From: Planctomycetia bacterium | GTDB lineage: Bacteria; Planctomycetota; Planctomycetia; Pirellulales; UBA1268 | Direction: 5' to 3' | Assembly: GCA_014192425.1 (NCBI GenBank) | Contig: BJHK01000004.1 | Span: forward strand, 1 to 64,000 | DNA: 64,000 nucleotides | Shown here: piece after piece, positions 46,101 to 52,291 of the stretch | Layout of the letters: each line of letters begins with the position of its first letter | How positions within the stretch are numbered: position 1 is the stretch's first letter | Made by a program: the position numbers and the translations under genes | Notes under the pieces: generated by a model | Seen by the model: only the letters and a program-made list of their open reading frames with translations | What the model was told of the DNA's origin: nothing | Database searches by the model: none

Positions 46101-46345
46101 CCCATCTCGAAGACCAGTGGGGCCGACAGTTCCCATGCGCCCGGCGGAAACAGGTCGCTGAAGGCCGCGAACCGGGCGGTGTCCGCCGCCCGGATCGCCC
46201 GCTCCTGCTCGGCGCTCATCTCCACGCCGGCGCCCGCCGCCCGCGACCGCGGCTCGACCAACGGCACCACCGTGAGCCGGTACAGGCCGGCGGCGGCGAG
46301 GATCGCGAGAAACACCCGCACCGTCCGGCCGAGCCGATGTTCCAT
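43184..46345 (-). CDS. Very large LptC/LptA (OstA)-like protein
   Basis: The 1053-residue protein has one N-terminal membrane helix (about 9-25) like LptC, then a long beta-rich region with several repeats of OstA-type strands: APQGAILEFDAP, LTIYLARNGGQGRLEPVQVI, IASGKPVVARSTAEGLEA, GYDLKHARIVLSGNDPVAV and AEMHLWLATTG. The later part has WGKPARVAGRGVELQGPLVE, and a final ARIFRQGKNGGPEQALAGEK module ending with IFEGNG-like OstA features. Normal LptC and LptA are about 190 residues each, so this looks like several lipopolysaccharide-bridge domains in one chain. It follows kdsC by 24 nt, exactly where lptC and lptA lie in enterobacteria. Proline/alanine-rich linkers separate the modules. Confidence 0.72.
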   Translation of the reverse strand: MEHRLGRTVRVFLAILAAAGLYRLTVVPLVEPRSRAAGAGVEMSAEQERAIRAADTARFAAFSDLFPPGAWELSAPLVFEMGRQMQLLCKDGDILPDGRVRLEQCTILVLPERRSAAGERDPGRTYVLRAPQGAILEFDAPPDLKRITSLPRLIGGSLRGQVTIRGTATAPGREDDVEIVTRDIELSELEVRSNAAVQFRYGRSRGEGRGLVAVLRPRQAAAVPPAHPGQGPNIGGVDSIRIDRDVRMRLEGFTGGFVPGTDAAGGGQRDADAARAADTTPVLVTCRGALCLNEPAKVITLEENVDIVRDLPDRNRDHIACDLLTIYLARNGGQGRLEPVQVIASGKPVVARSTAEGLEACAATLGYDLKHARIVLSGNDPVAVKFRGNEVVARGIEYRAAASGEIGRLDAAGPGWARLHGEAGGAPIAIAWEKSLLVRPDQKHPREQVASVIGDARVTMEGQGGLRGAEMHLWLATTGSVSGTGAATPRPAAAPDMSRIRPLRLQVRGTVEAESPAARASVRTDELRLYFVRPAPRPVEAPGGGTAAVATGPAPQPTADPRPASAPANRGPLTASAALIVGEISLDPEGVRIEQVARLSLKGQVRLVEQPAVIADQQPAADQGVCIEGDELEVLRPQQFDTHAIVWGKPARVAGRGVELQGPLVEVDRGLNRMKVDGSGRLSGPLGAGGLDGFALAGPAARRPAAGADRISLTWRGRMDFDGRTAQFHEAAVAETGDTRVSADVLEAVLDRPFSLDNPSARAAPPQLTRFAGNGAVRIENESRDGDSRSLQRLHLRDFIFERQSGDFVGHGPGRLSILRSGAAPALAAPGGLALPGAPAPVRPVAAPVAAAGLTYLGVDFQRDVRGNMNRQMLEFHQRVEAIHGPVAAWNDTLDPRAPRGPGKDEVLIKASQLSVAQGPRQPGQARGQIDVQAGGNVEVEAESFSGVSSRLTWSEAKDLIVFEGNGLADARIFRQGKNGGPEQALAGEKILYWRGLNTVEMGGIRHFDYQLPAAPTGPSVPPPNPRASAPGPAARKAVPVPLPVAPPGLPGT

Positions 46346-46369
46346 GGCGATGTCCGTGACAACTTCGTC

Positions 46370-46912
46370 TCAGGGGCGTCCCGACGCGTAGCGGGCGACG
46401 ATCGACTGCCAGGCTCCGCGGGCCGAGAGCATCTGTTCGATCACCTCCCGGACCGCTCCCCGGCCAGCGCCGGCCTGCGTGACGACGGCGGCCGCGGCCC
46501 GCAGTTCGGTGCAGGCATCGGCGACGGCCACGCCCAGTCCGCAGCGGAGTACGACCGGCAGGTCCGGCAGGTCGTCTCCGATGAAGGCGAGCTGATCCCA
46601 TCCCAGCCCGCACTCGGCCAGAATCGCCGCCGTGGTCTCGAGCTTGTCCTCGACCCCCTGGCGGACGATGCCGATGCCGAGCTCGTGGGCCCGCACCTGC
46701 ACGACCCGGCTCGCCCGCCCGGTGACGATGCCGGAGCGGAACCCGGCCCGCTGCCAGAGGCGAATCCCGAGGCCGTCCTTGATGCTGAACGTCTTCTGCT
46801 CGATGCCCTCGTTGTCCCAGGTGATGCCGCCGTCGGTGAGCACACCATCCACGTCGAGCAGCAGCAGCTGCACGGCGGCAAGGCGACGGTCGAGGTCCGT
46901 GGAATCGGGCAT
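46370..46912 (-). CDS. kdsC: 3-deoxy-D-manno-octulosonate-8-phosphate phosphatase (KdsC)
   Basis: The 180-residue HAD phosphatase removes the phosphate from Kdo-8-phosphate. The motifs are LLLLDVDGVLTDGGI (Asp20 and Asp22), IVTGRASRVVQ, the Lys-containing GVEDKLETTAAI, and FIGDDLPDLPVV. There is no cap domain, as expected for the tetrameric KdsC type. The start at ATG 46912 gives normal length. It lies 46 nt downstream of kdsD and 24 nt upstream of the lpt-like gene. Confidence 0.93.
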   Translation of the reverse strand: MPDSTDLDRRLAAVQLLLLDVDGVLTDGGITWDNEGIEQKTFSIKDGLGIRLWQRAGFRSGIVTGRASRVVQVRAHELGIGIVRQGVEDKLETTAAILAECGLGWDQLAFIGDDLPDLPVVLRCGLGVAVADACTELRAAAAVVTQAGAGRGAVREVIEQMLSARGAWQSIVARYASGRP

Positions 46913-46958
46913 GCGATGGCGGGCGGTTGATGAAGCGGGTGGCGGCCCCGGACGGCGG

Positions 46959-47993
46959 TCAGGCGGCGACGCTTCCCGACTGCCGCAGGGAGGAGGATTC
47001 GGCGCCGGGCACGAGGCCGACCAGGTCAACGACGTCGAGCAGGCCGCAGGGGTGGCCCTGGGGATCGATCACCGGCAGTTCGCTCAGCCGGCGCTGCTCG
47101 AGCATGGCGACGGCGTCCCGCAGCCGCGTCCCCACGGCGATGGTCGCGGGCCGAGATGTCATGACGCGGCCGATCGGCTCGTCGATCGCGGCGTCGTTGC
47201 GGCGCTCGAAGAGCCGGGCCAGGTCGCTGTCGGTGAAGATGCCGACCAGCAGGCCCGCCGCGTCGATGATCATCACCGCCCCGGTCCGGCGCGTTGGCAG
47301 CGGCCGCATGAACACCGACCGCACCGTCTCGTCGGGGGCGGCCCGCCGGCACTCGGCCAGCGGCCGCATCGCCTCCTCCACGGGCATCAGCTCGCGGCCC
47401 AGGTTGCCCCCGGGGTGCCGGGCCGCGAAGTCGGCGGCCGTGAACCGGCGCAGCCGACTGGTCACCAGCGCCACGGCGTCGCCCACGGCGAGCATCAGGG
47501 CCGTGCTCGTGCTCGGGGCGAGCCCGAGCAGGCAGGCCTCGCGCACGGTGCCGGTGGCGATCACGACCCGGGCCGCCCGGCCGAGCGTGCTCTCGGGGCG
47601 GCCGGTGATCGCGACCAGACCGATGCCGCGGGCGGTCACGTGCGGCAGCAGGCGGACGATCTCCTCCGACTCTCCCGACTGGGAGAGGGCGAGCACGAGA
47701 TCGTCACGCCGCAGCATGCCGAGGTCGCCATGCACCGCCTCCGCCGGATGGAGGAAGTGGCTCGGCGTGCCGGTCGAGGCGAGCGTCGCCGACACCTTGC
47801 GGGCCACGATCCCCGCCTTGCCGATCCCGGTGACGACGACGCTGCCCGTGCAGCCCTCGACGAGCCGCACGGCGCGGACGAAGTCGCCACCGAGCGCATC
47901 CGCAGCCTGGAGCACCGCCTCGGCCTCGGCCCTGAGGATGGCACGTCCGTGCGTCAGCACGTCGGCGTCGGTCGTGTCGCGGATGTCATCCAT
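46959..47993 (-). CDS. kdsD: Arabinose-5-phosphate isomerase (KdsD), SIS and CBS domains
   Basis: KdsD makes D-arabinose 5-phosphate, the precursor of Kdo. The 344-residue product has the SIS domain (about 45-180; VVVTGIGKAGIVARKVSATL, SQSGESEEIVRLLPH, PSTSTALMLAVGDAVAL), the linker ARHPGGNLGRELM, and two CBS motifs (RSVFMRPLPTRRTGAVMIID and IGRVMTSRPATIAVGTRLRD). ATG 47993 is preferred to the start eight codons upstream because the region before it is Gly/Pro-rich. First gene of kdsD-kdsC-lpt. Confidence 0.93.
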   Translation of the reverse strand: MDDIRDTTDADVLTHGRAILRAEAEAVLQAADALGGDFVRAVRLVEGCTGSVVVTGIGKAGIVARKVSATLASTGTPSHFLHPAEAVHGDLGMLRRDDLVLALSQSGESEEIVRLLPHVTARGIGLVAITGRPESTLGRAARVVIATGTVREACLLGLAPSTSTALMLAVGDAVALVTSRLRRFTAADFAARHPGGNLGRELMPVEEAMRPLAECRRAAPDETVRSVFMRPLPTRRTGAVMIIDAAGLLVGIFTDSDLARLFERRNDAAIDEPIGRVMTSRPATIAVGTRLRDAVAMLEQRRLSELPVIDPQGHPCGLLDVVDLVGLVPGAESSSLRQSGSVAA

Positions 47994-48153
47994 GGCTGGC
48001 CCGGCCCTCGCCCGCACGGCCGCGCGGGGGAGGGACTATAGGCCCGAGCACGCCGGTGCCGCAACGGGGTTTTCCGGCCCTGCCAGGCCCTTCGGAGGGT
48101 CTTGGGGGCGACTCTCACGCATGACCTGGGGCCGCTCCGGTGTCACCGGGCTT

Positions 48154-48210
48154 CTTGAACGGAGGATTTGAGGTTCGGCTTCGCGAACTCAAATCCTTAG
48201 AAGGTTCGGC
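48154..48210 (-). other. attC-like site 3 (end of the DUF6883-DUF4926 cassette)
   Basis: Read on the minus strand, GCCGAAC (R'' box) lies 4 nt after the DUF4926 stop. It is followed by the arms AGGATTTGAGTTCG and CGAACCTCAAATCCT, which pair with one unpaired base, then GTTCAAG (R' box). Length is 57 bp. The spacers are unequal (6 and 2 nt) and the extra base is on the opposite arm from sites 1 and 2, so a plain terminator hairpin is the main alternative. Confidence 0.45.
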
Positions 48211-48213
48211 CAG

Positions 48214-48438
48214 CTACGCCGTCCGCCGAGCATGCAGCAACTCGCCCGCCGCAATTGGGCGTACATCGTCCGCGTTGACAGTGATCAGGGCCACAGTGCG
48301 CCCGCTGCCGTCCACAAACTCGACTTCATAGGCCCGACCGCCTTCGTAGATGTGCACGATCGTTCCAACATCACCACGATTGAGCCTTTCGTGGGGCGGT
48401 TCACAATCAAGCACGACGAGAGAATGTTCGACAATCAT
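48214..48438 (-). CDS. DUF4926 domain protein
   Basis: The 74-residue protein reads as a full DUF4926: the start HSLVVLDCEPPHERLNRGDV, then GTIVHIYEGGRAYEVEFVDG, then a strand and VNADDVRPI at the end. The fold is a small SH3-like barrel. DUF4926 genes often sit beside DUF6883 genes and the pair behaves like other two-gene toxin-immunity or toxin-antitoxin modules, although I know of no experiment. The ATG overlaps the DUF6883 stop (ATGA). Second gene of the third cassette. Confidence 0.82.
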   Translation of the reverse strand: MIVEHSLVVLDCEPPHERLNRGDVGTIVHIYEGGRAYEVEFVDGSGRTVALITVNADDVRPIAAGELLHARRTA

Positions 48439-48773
48439 GGCTCCTCATCCGGGTACGCGGTTACGAGTCGTGCAGGACGATCGGCCTCGACTATCCACAC
48501 AGCCAATACGCTTGCAGAGCGATGGGATCCACGACCGACTGTACCCTTCACGACGTATTTTACGCCGAACGGCGTCCGGACGGTAGCGAACTGCTTGCAT
48601 GTGGCGGCAAGGGCCAAGAGATCACTCGCCAGCTCCTGCCAACGGTCACGGGCGCAGCCGAGCGACTGGAACCATGCCGCCTTGGAGCCGCCGTCGGGAT
48701 GCTCAGGATTGAGCAGGTAGTCGCGAACCTTTTCGGTTGCGACGGTTGCCTCGGTTGCGTTTGGAATCGGCAT
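48435..48773 (-). CDS. DUF6883 domain protein
   Basis: The 112-residue product has the family pattern VRDYLLNPEHPDGGSKAAWF, then FGVKYVVKGTVGRG and the closing VLAVWIVEADRPARLVTAYP. DUF6883 occurs alone, fused to larger proteins, or next to DUF4926. A toxin or effector role is inference. The ATG at 48773 stands 13 nt from the attC1 core, the spacing seen for the M50 cassette gene. The open frame upstream runs into attC1 and is not part of the protein. Confidence 0.82.
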   Translation of the reverse strand: MPIPNATEATVATEKVRDYLLNPEHPDGGSKAAWFQSLGCARDRWQELASDLLALAATCKQFATVRTPFGVKYVVKGTVGRGSHRSASVLAVWIVEADRPARLVTAYPDEEP

Positions 48774-48786
48774 CGGGCTTAAGGCA

Positions 48787-48874
48787 GCAGAACGCTGGCG
48801 ATCAGCGGCTCGCGGCCTTGGACGATCCATTCCGACTGATTTTATCGCGAGTCCGCTGCATTGCGTTGTTCGGC
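48787..48874 (-). other. attC site 1 (end of the M50 metallopeptidase cassette)
   Basis: Read on the minus strand: R'' GCCGAAC, spacer, CAGCGG-A-CTCGCG, a loop of about 35 nt, CGCGAGCCGCTG, spacer, R' GTTCTGC. The stem is 12 bp with one extrahelical A, the feature that sets attC strand choice. The M50 stop codon is 3 nt before R''. Length is 88 bp, as for site 2. Confidence 0.75.
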
Positions 48875-48877
48875 CTG

Positions 48878-49447
48878 CTAATTGCCCCCAACCGACAACC
48901 CGAGCACCAGCAGCGCCAGGCACGCTACAAGGCTGCCATACGCCACGCCACGGCTTACCTGCCCGTTGGCGGCCCCCAGGCCGAAGTGAGCCCCTTGATG
49001 GTGCCACAGCCACAACCCCGCTGGGGCGATGACAGCACCAAACAACCACAACTGCCACAGTTCCGATCCGTGCCGGAGCATGTCGCCGCAATCGCCAACG
49101 CGGCCAAGCGACCCCACCCCGACGTACAGGCCGTTCGCCAGCAGGCAAAACCCAGCGAAGAATCGCAAAACAAAGGCGCAGGACGCTCCGGCCGCAGCCG
49201 CCGCACCCCAGAGGATGAGCGGGACTGCAACGCCTATGACTGGGCCCGCCCACACGACGACCAACGGCCGTGGGTTGTCGGCCAAGTCCGTGCGGGAAAT
49301 CGTCAGCGGGTGCAGAACCACACGGGCGACGCGGCCACCGGTCAGCCACGCCCCGAGGACGTGGCCGGACTCGTGGATCGCCTGCATCCCCAGCCACGAG
49401 CCGAGAATCACCGAGCAGATCAGCACGACTTGATGCACGCGATGCAC
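48878..49447 (-). CDS. M50-like membrane zinc metallopeptidase (cassette gene)
   Basis: The 189-residue integral membrane protein has the zinc motif HESGH at about residues 25-29, inside the first helix region (MQAIHESGHVLGAWLTGGRV). It also has the segment RVVLHPLTISRTDLADNPRP and a possible third ligand in GRVGDCGDMLRHGSELWQL. Four to five helices are predicted. Short M50-like proteins of this type occur in planctomycetes; the substrate is unknown, though intramembrane cleavage is the family activity. The GTG start at 49447 is 13 nt from the attC2 core; no better start is in frame. Confidence 0.78.
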   Translation of the reverse strand: MHRVHQVVLICSVILGSWLGMQAIHESGHVLGAWLTGGRVARVVLHPLTISRTDLADNPRPLVVVWAGPVIGVAVPLILWGAAAAAGASCAFVLRFFAGFCLLANGLYVGVGSLGRVGDCGDMLRHGSELWQLWLFGAVIAPAGLWLWHHQGAHFGLGAANGQVSRGVAYGSLVACLALLVLGLSVGGN

Positions 49448-49460
49448 TGTGCCCTCCGGT

Positions 49461-49548
49461 GCCTAACGGTTGCGATCAGCGGCTCGCGACCTTCGACAAA
49501 CCACACCGCCGGATTTTATCGCGAGTCCGCTGCATCGCTTGGTTCCAT
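49461..49548 (-). other. attC site 2 (end of the GspG-like cassette)
   Basis: On the minus strand: R'' ATGGAAC, CAGCGG-A-CTCGCGA, loop, TCGCGAGCCGCTG, R' GTTAGGC. GTTAGGC is a perfect match to the integron core GTTRRRY. The same stem and the same extrahelical A as in site 1; 88 bp. The GspG-like ORF reads into it and stops inside the loop at 49516. Confidence 0.8.
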
Positions 49549-50109
49549 GGCTGCTGCCGTTGCGGGCGACGCACGAGGGGTACTCGCACCTACGATAGCA
49601 AAGACGAACAAGCAGGCGACTCCAAAGAACATGGCGAACGTGAACACTTCGGAAACAGCAATGCGCCACCTATAGAAGGACGTCGGGTGCGGTGCCCACG
49701 TATTGATGTCGTCGCTGTCGTTTCCCTCGGAGTCTGACTTTCGATCTTCGCCGAGAGAGTAAATCCCAAACATATGGCCGCTGGCATTTGTGCTTGAGAT
49801 CTTCACGCAACGATAAGCGCTACCCCAGCCATCAGTCTTCCAGTCTCCCACTTCTCCGAACTTGTGCGTAGTCGGATGCCCATCGGCCGATGCGCCGCTT
49901 AGCCAGGAGTTGATAGCGCGGACACTCTCATCGGTTACCGGGATGGGGTCACCTGAGGAGATCAGGCCATAATTCAACTGCTGAGCGATCATTGCAGTAG
50001 CTGAGCGCGTCACATCATGCTTGTAGAGAATGCATGATGTGTGGCTCGCGACCCAAGCCAACACAGCCAGAACAAAAGCGATTAGCAGAGCGGCAAAGTG
50101 GCGAAACAC
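49516..50109 (-). CDS. GspG-like membrane protein (cassette gene), C-terminus encoded by attC
   Basis: The 197-residue product has an N-terminal membrane helix (about 5-22) and a second helix near the C-terminus (about 152-172). Between them is a GspG-type pseudopilin motif: AINSWLSG, TDGWGSAYRC, FGIYSLGEDRKSDSEGNDSD and DINTW, resembling the Ca-binding C-terminal half of major pseudopilins. The prepilin methylation motif is missing, so it is not a normal pseudopilin. The last ten residues (MEPSDAADSR) are encoded by attC2. The start GTG 50109 lies 21 nt from the core of site 4. The coding sequence is clearly AT-richer than the chromosome around it. Confidence 0.68.
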   Translation of the reverse strand: MFRHFAALLIAFVLAVLAWVASHTSCILYKHDVTRSATAMIAQQLNYGLISSGDPIPVTDESVRAINSWLSGASADGHPTTHKFGEVGDWKTDGWGSAYRCVKISSTNASGHMFGIYSLGEDRKSDSEGNDSDDINTWAPHPTSFYRWRIAVSEVFTFAMFFGVACLFVFAIVGASTPRASPATAAAMEPSDAADSR

Positions 50110-50130
50110 GCCGAGACCCTCTCGCTATTC

Positions 50131-50180
50131 ATGGAACAATCTAATTCAGCCGTACTGAGTCGGCTTGAATACGGTTATTA
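50131..50180 (-). other. attC-like site 4 next to intI
   Basis: On the minus strand: TAATAAC, then ATTCA-A-GCCG, an 8-nt loop, CGGCTGAAT, spacer, GTTCCAT. The stem has one extrahelical A on the same arm as sites 1 and 2. The R' GTTCCAT is the exact complement of the R'' ATGGAAC in attC2, as expected if both belong to the same excised cassette. Because it is the site next to intI it may be an attI/attC hybrid left after decay; I see no clear separate attI. Confidence 0.5.
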
Positions 50181-50298
50181 CCGGAATTATTCCAACGGCC
50201 GGGCGGGGGTGTCAATCGAGGCCGGCCGCAGATTCACGGCACCCAACCGCACGAACACACCCCCGAAAAGGACGGGTCTTGTCGCGGGTAGGCAAAGA

Positions 50299-50313
50299 GT
50301 GTACACATGTTCC
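50299..50313 (+). promoter_or_regulatory. LexA-box-like palindrome upstream of the intI remnant
   Basis: The sequence GTGTACACATGTTCC includes GTACACATGTTC (50301-50312). It agrees at about 11 of 14 positions with the Gram-positive-type SOS box (CGAACRNRYGTTCG). Integron integrases are commonly SOS-controlled, and lexA begins at the right end of this window. The lexA leader itself shows no obvious copy, so the box of this organism's LexA is not known from the window. Confidence 0.4.
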
Positions 50314-50362
50314 TATACGGGCGAGCACAGGCTGGAGTGAACGTCGCTGTGCGGGGTGTGGC

Positions 50363-50775
50363 ATGAGTGTTGACCAGTATTGAACGCGATTGCGGCAAGG
50401 CTCGCTTGGGCGGAATGATCAACAGTGGTTTCCCGCATGGTTCCGTCGATATGCCGAAGCAGTGCAGGTTGAGAGGGGCGCATTGCCCGTTACACGGGAA
50501 ACTGTGATCGATTTGTTGAGGGGCTTTCGTAGCGGAGGCACGCCGGCGTGGCAACGCCTCCAGACAACGCGAGCCATCGAGGCCTACCAAAGCGTGGGTT
50601 CTCGAGACCGATCAGCCTTCTTTGCAAGACATACGAAGCATTCTCGGCCGGCGTCTCAGTCAGCGCGCGGATCAGGAGTGCACTGCCGCGCGTGGCGATG
50701 CCGTCCGCGGCCACGATGATGAACGGCCCCTCGTCGGCATCATCGACTCGAAGAAACCGGCCATCATTCAGCAGG
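50363..50775 (+). pseudogene. Integron integrase (intI) pseudogene, N-terminal third
   Basis: A frame with start ATG 50363 stops at TGA 50381. After that the frame reads RQGSLGRNDQQWFPAWFRRY, VERGALPVTRETVIDLLRGF, GGTPAWQRLQTTRAIEAYQ, which is the N-terminal SAM-like DNA-binding domain of planctomycete/environmental IntI. Near 50590 the frame shifts by one and continues as VLETDQPSLQDIRSILGRRL and DERPLVGIIDSKKPAIIQQ, the linker before the catalytic domain in many IntI proteins. Nothing matching the catalytic Arg/His/Tyr domain follows. With one nonsense codon, one frameshift and a truncation, it cannot make a working recombinase. Confidence 0.68.
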
Positions 50776-51118
50776 CCATGTGCCGAGTTGTTTTCGGAGT
50801 CTCGAACACCTGCTGCGGTACTCTGCGACTGTCCCCCTTCGCGCTTCGTCGGCTCTCCGTGATCCGCGGTGGAGACAGCCAGATCACACGCGTCCTCTGC
50901 GTGCTCGTGCGACACGAAGCAGCGAACCGAGTCGGCCCAGGGCGTCGGCGGAAGTCTGGGCGGCAGTCCACGCGGCCGGGGGACACGGGCGTCGTCGAAC
51001 TTTCGCCGTTCGAGTTCCTCGATCGGCTCGCGAATCGAGAGGCTTGGCCCGCGTGAAGCCAGCCCCTCACACACCTCGGTGAACCGCTCGAGCCGCCGGA
51101 GAGTCTCGCCGGCCCGCG
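50776..51118. other. Gap between intI remnant and fba, nothing recognised
   Basis: About 340 bases without a supported gene. It may be the decayed remainder of intI, since it lies downstream in the same direction, but no integrase motif can be read in any frame. The open frame on the other strand has no start outside fba. Confidence 0.5.
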
Positions 51119-52162
51119 TCAGGACTTTCCGTAGCGCTCGGCCATCTGGGCGAGCGTCAGCAGCGGCACCTTCGTGGCGTTGCCCGCCTGGCCGAACTGC
51201 ACCATGCGCTCGGCGCAGACCTTCTTCATCGCCTCGCGGGAGGGCTTCAGGTAGTCCCGCGGATCGAACTTCTCCGGCGCCTCGGCGAGGACCTTGCGGA
51301 TCGCACCCGTGATCGCCATCCGGCAGTCGGTGTCGACGTTGATCTTGCGGACGCCGTGCTTGATGCCGCGCTGGATCTCCTCCACCGGCACGCCCCACGT
51401 CTGCGGCATCTTTCCGCCGTACCGGTTGATGACGTCCTGCAGCTCCTGCGGGACGCTCGACGAGCCGTGCATCACGAGATGACAGTTGGGCAGCTTGGCG
51501 TGGATCTCCTCGATCCGCTTCATCGCCAGCACCTCGCCGTCCGGCTTGCGGGTGAACTTGTAGGCCCCGTGGCTGGTGCCGATCGCCACGGCCAGCGCGT
51601 CGACGCCGGTCGCGGCGACGAACCGGGCCGCCTCGTCCGGATCGGTCAGCAGCTGGTCGTGCGACAGCTGCCCCTCGGCACCGTGGCCGTCCTCGGCCTC
51701 GCCGTGCCCGCTCTCCAGCGACCCGAGGCAGCCGAGCTCCCCCTCCACCGAGACGCCCTGCCGATGGGCGAGGCTGACGACGTCCCGCGTGACCTTGACG
51801 TTGTAGTCGAAGTCAGCCGGCGACTTGCCGTCCTCCTTGAGCGAGCCGTCCATCATCACGCTCGTGAACCCGTTGTCGATCGCGCTCTGGCAGGTGGCCG
51901 GGGAGTTGCCATGGTCCTGGTGCATGGCGATCGGAATCTGCGGATAGAGCTCCGCGGCGGCGAGCATCAGGTGCCGCAGGTAGTTGTCCTGGCTGTAGCT
52001 GCGGGCGCCGCGCGAGGCCTGCACGATGACGGGCGACTCGGTCTCCCGGGCGGCCTCCATGATCGCCTGGATCTGCTCCATGTTGTTGACGTTGAAGGCG
52101 GCCAGGCCGTAGCCGTGCTCGGCAGCGTGGTCGAGGAGGATGCGCAAGGGAACGAGGGGCAT
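51119..52162 (-). CDS. fba: Class II fructose-bisphosphate aldolase
   Basis: The 347-residue zinc enzyme cleaves fructose 1,6-bisphosphate in glycolysis. It shows [20 protein letters not shown], the zinc-His motif [20 protein letters not shown], the catalytic-Glu region [34 protein letters not shown] with a second zinc His, and [14 protein letters not shown]. The long insert with [20 protein letters not shown] is typical of the larger class IIB group found in planctomycetes and cyanobacteria. It is monocistronic. Confidence 0.96.
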   Translation of the reverse strand: MPLVPLRILLDHAAEHGYGLAAFNVNNMEQIQAIMEAARETESPVIVQASRGARSYSQDNYLRHLMLAAAELYPQIPIAMHQDHGNSPATCQSAIDNGFTSVMMDGSLKEDGKSPADFDYNVKVTRDVVSLAHRQGVSVEGELGCLGSLESGHGEAEDGHGAEGQLSHDQLLTDPDEAARFVAATGVDALAVAIGTSHGAYKFTRKPDGEVLAMKRIEEIHAKLPNCHLVMHGSSSVPQELQDVINRYGGKMPQTWGVPVEEIQRGIKHGVRKINVDTDCRMAITGAIRKVLAEAPEKFDPRDYLKPSREAMKKVCAERMVQFGQAGNATKVPLLTLAQMAERYGKS

Positions 52163-52245
52163 GGGTCGTCTCCGGCACGAGGGCGATGGGGCGGGAGCCG
52201 CGGCAATCCGCGACTGCGACGATCATACGGCATGGGCGAGCGTGA

Positions 52246-52251
52246 TAGAAT
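52246..52251 (+). promoter_or_regulatory. Candidate -10 box of the DUF454 gene
   Basis: GTGATAGAATCC contains TAGAAT 40 nt before ATG 52292, in the short divergent gap with fba. No clear -35. Confidence 0.3.
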
Positions 52252-52291
52252 CCCCTTTGCCGGCTGTTCCGCCGCCCCGAGAGCCACCGCG

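Larger units (their letters stand above)
48154..50775 (-). mobile_element. Degenerate chromosomal integron: three cassettes on the - strand and intI remnant on the + strand
   Basis: This lower-GC block between kdsD and fba has the canonical integron layout. An intI-like pseudogene points rightward (50363-50775), and three cassettes run leftward from 50131. Each cassette has its gene on the - strand, starts about 13-21 nt after a GTT-type core, and ends within a few bases of an attC-like palindrome. Cassettes are about 590, 670 and 630 bp. Two attC sites are nearly identical in stem and length. No functional integrase is present, so the array would depend on one in trans. Cassette genes: GspG-like membrane protein, M50-like metallopeptidase, DUF6883-DUF4926 pair. 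Confidence 0.72.

Noticed and set aside
46927-48171. Plus-strand open frame overlapping kdsD
   Set aside because: Antisense to kdsD, which has clear SIS and CBS motifs; no start signal.
48163-48197. Simple intrinsic terminator for the DUF4926 gene
   Set aside because: It could end transcription, but there is no T-run and its position beside the core-like GCCGAAC fits an attC end better; kept as attC-like with reduced confidence.
50181-50362. A separate attI site between site 4 and intI
   Set aside because: Several short GTT-type words occur here but none with conserved flanks; attI sites are too variable to call from sequence alone.
50490-51398. Minus-strand open frame in the gap after fba
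   Set aside because: Its only starts lie inside fba in another frame; the part outside has no motif and is antisense to the intI remnant.
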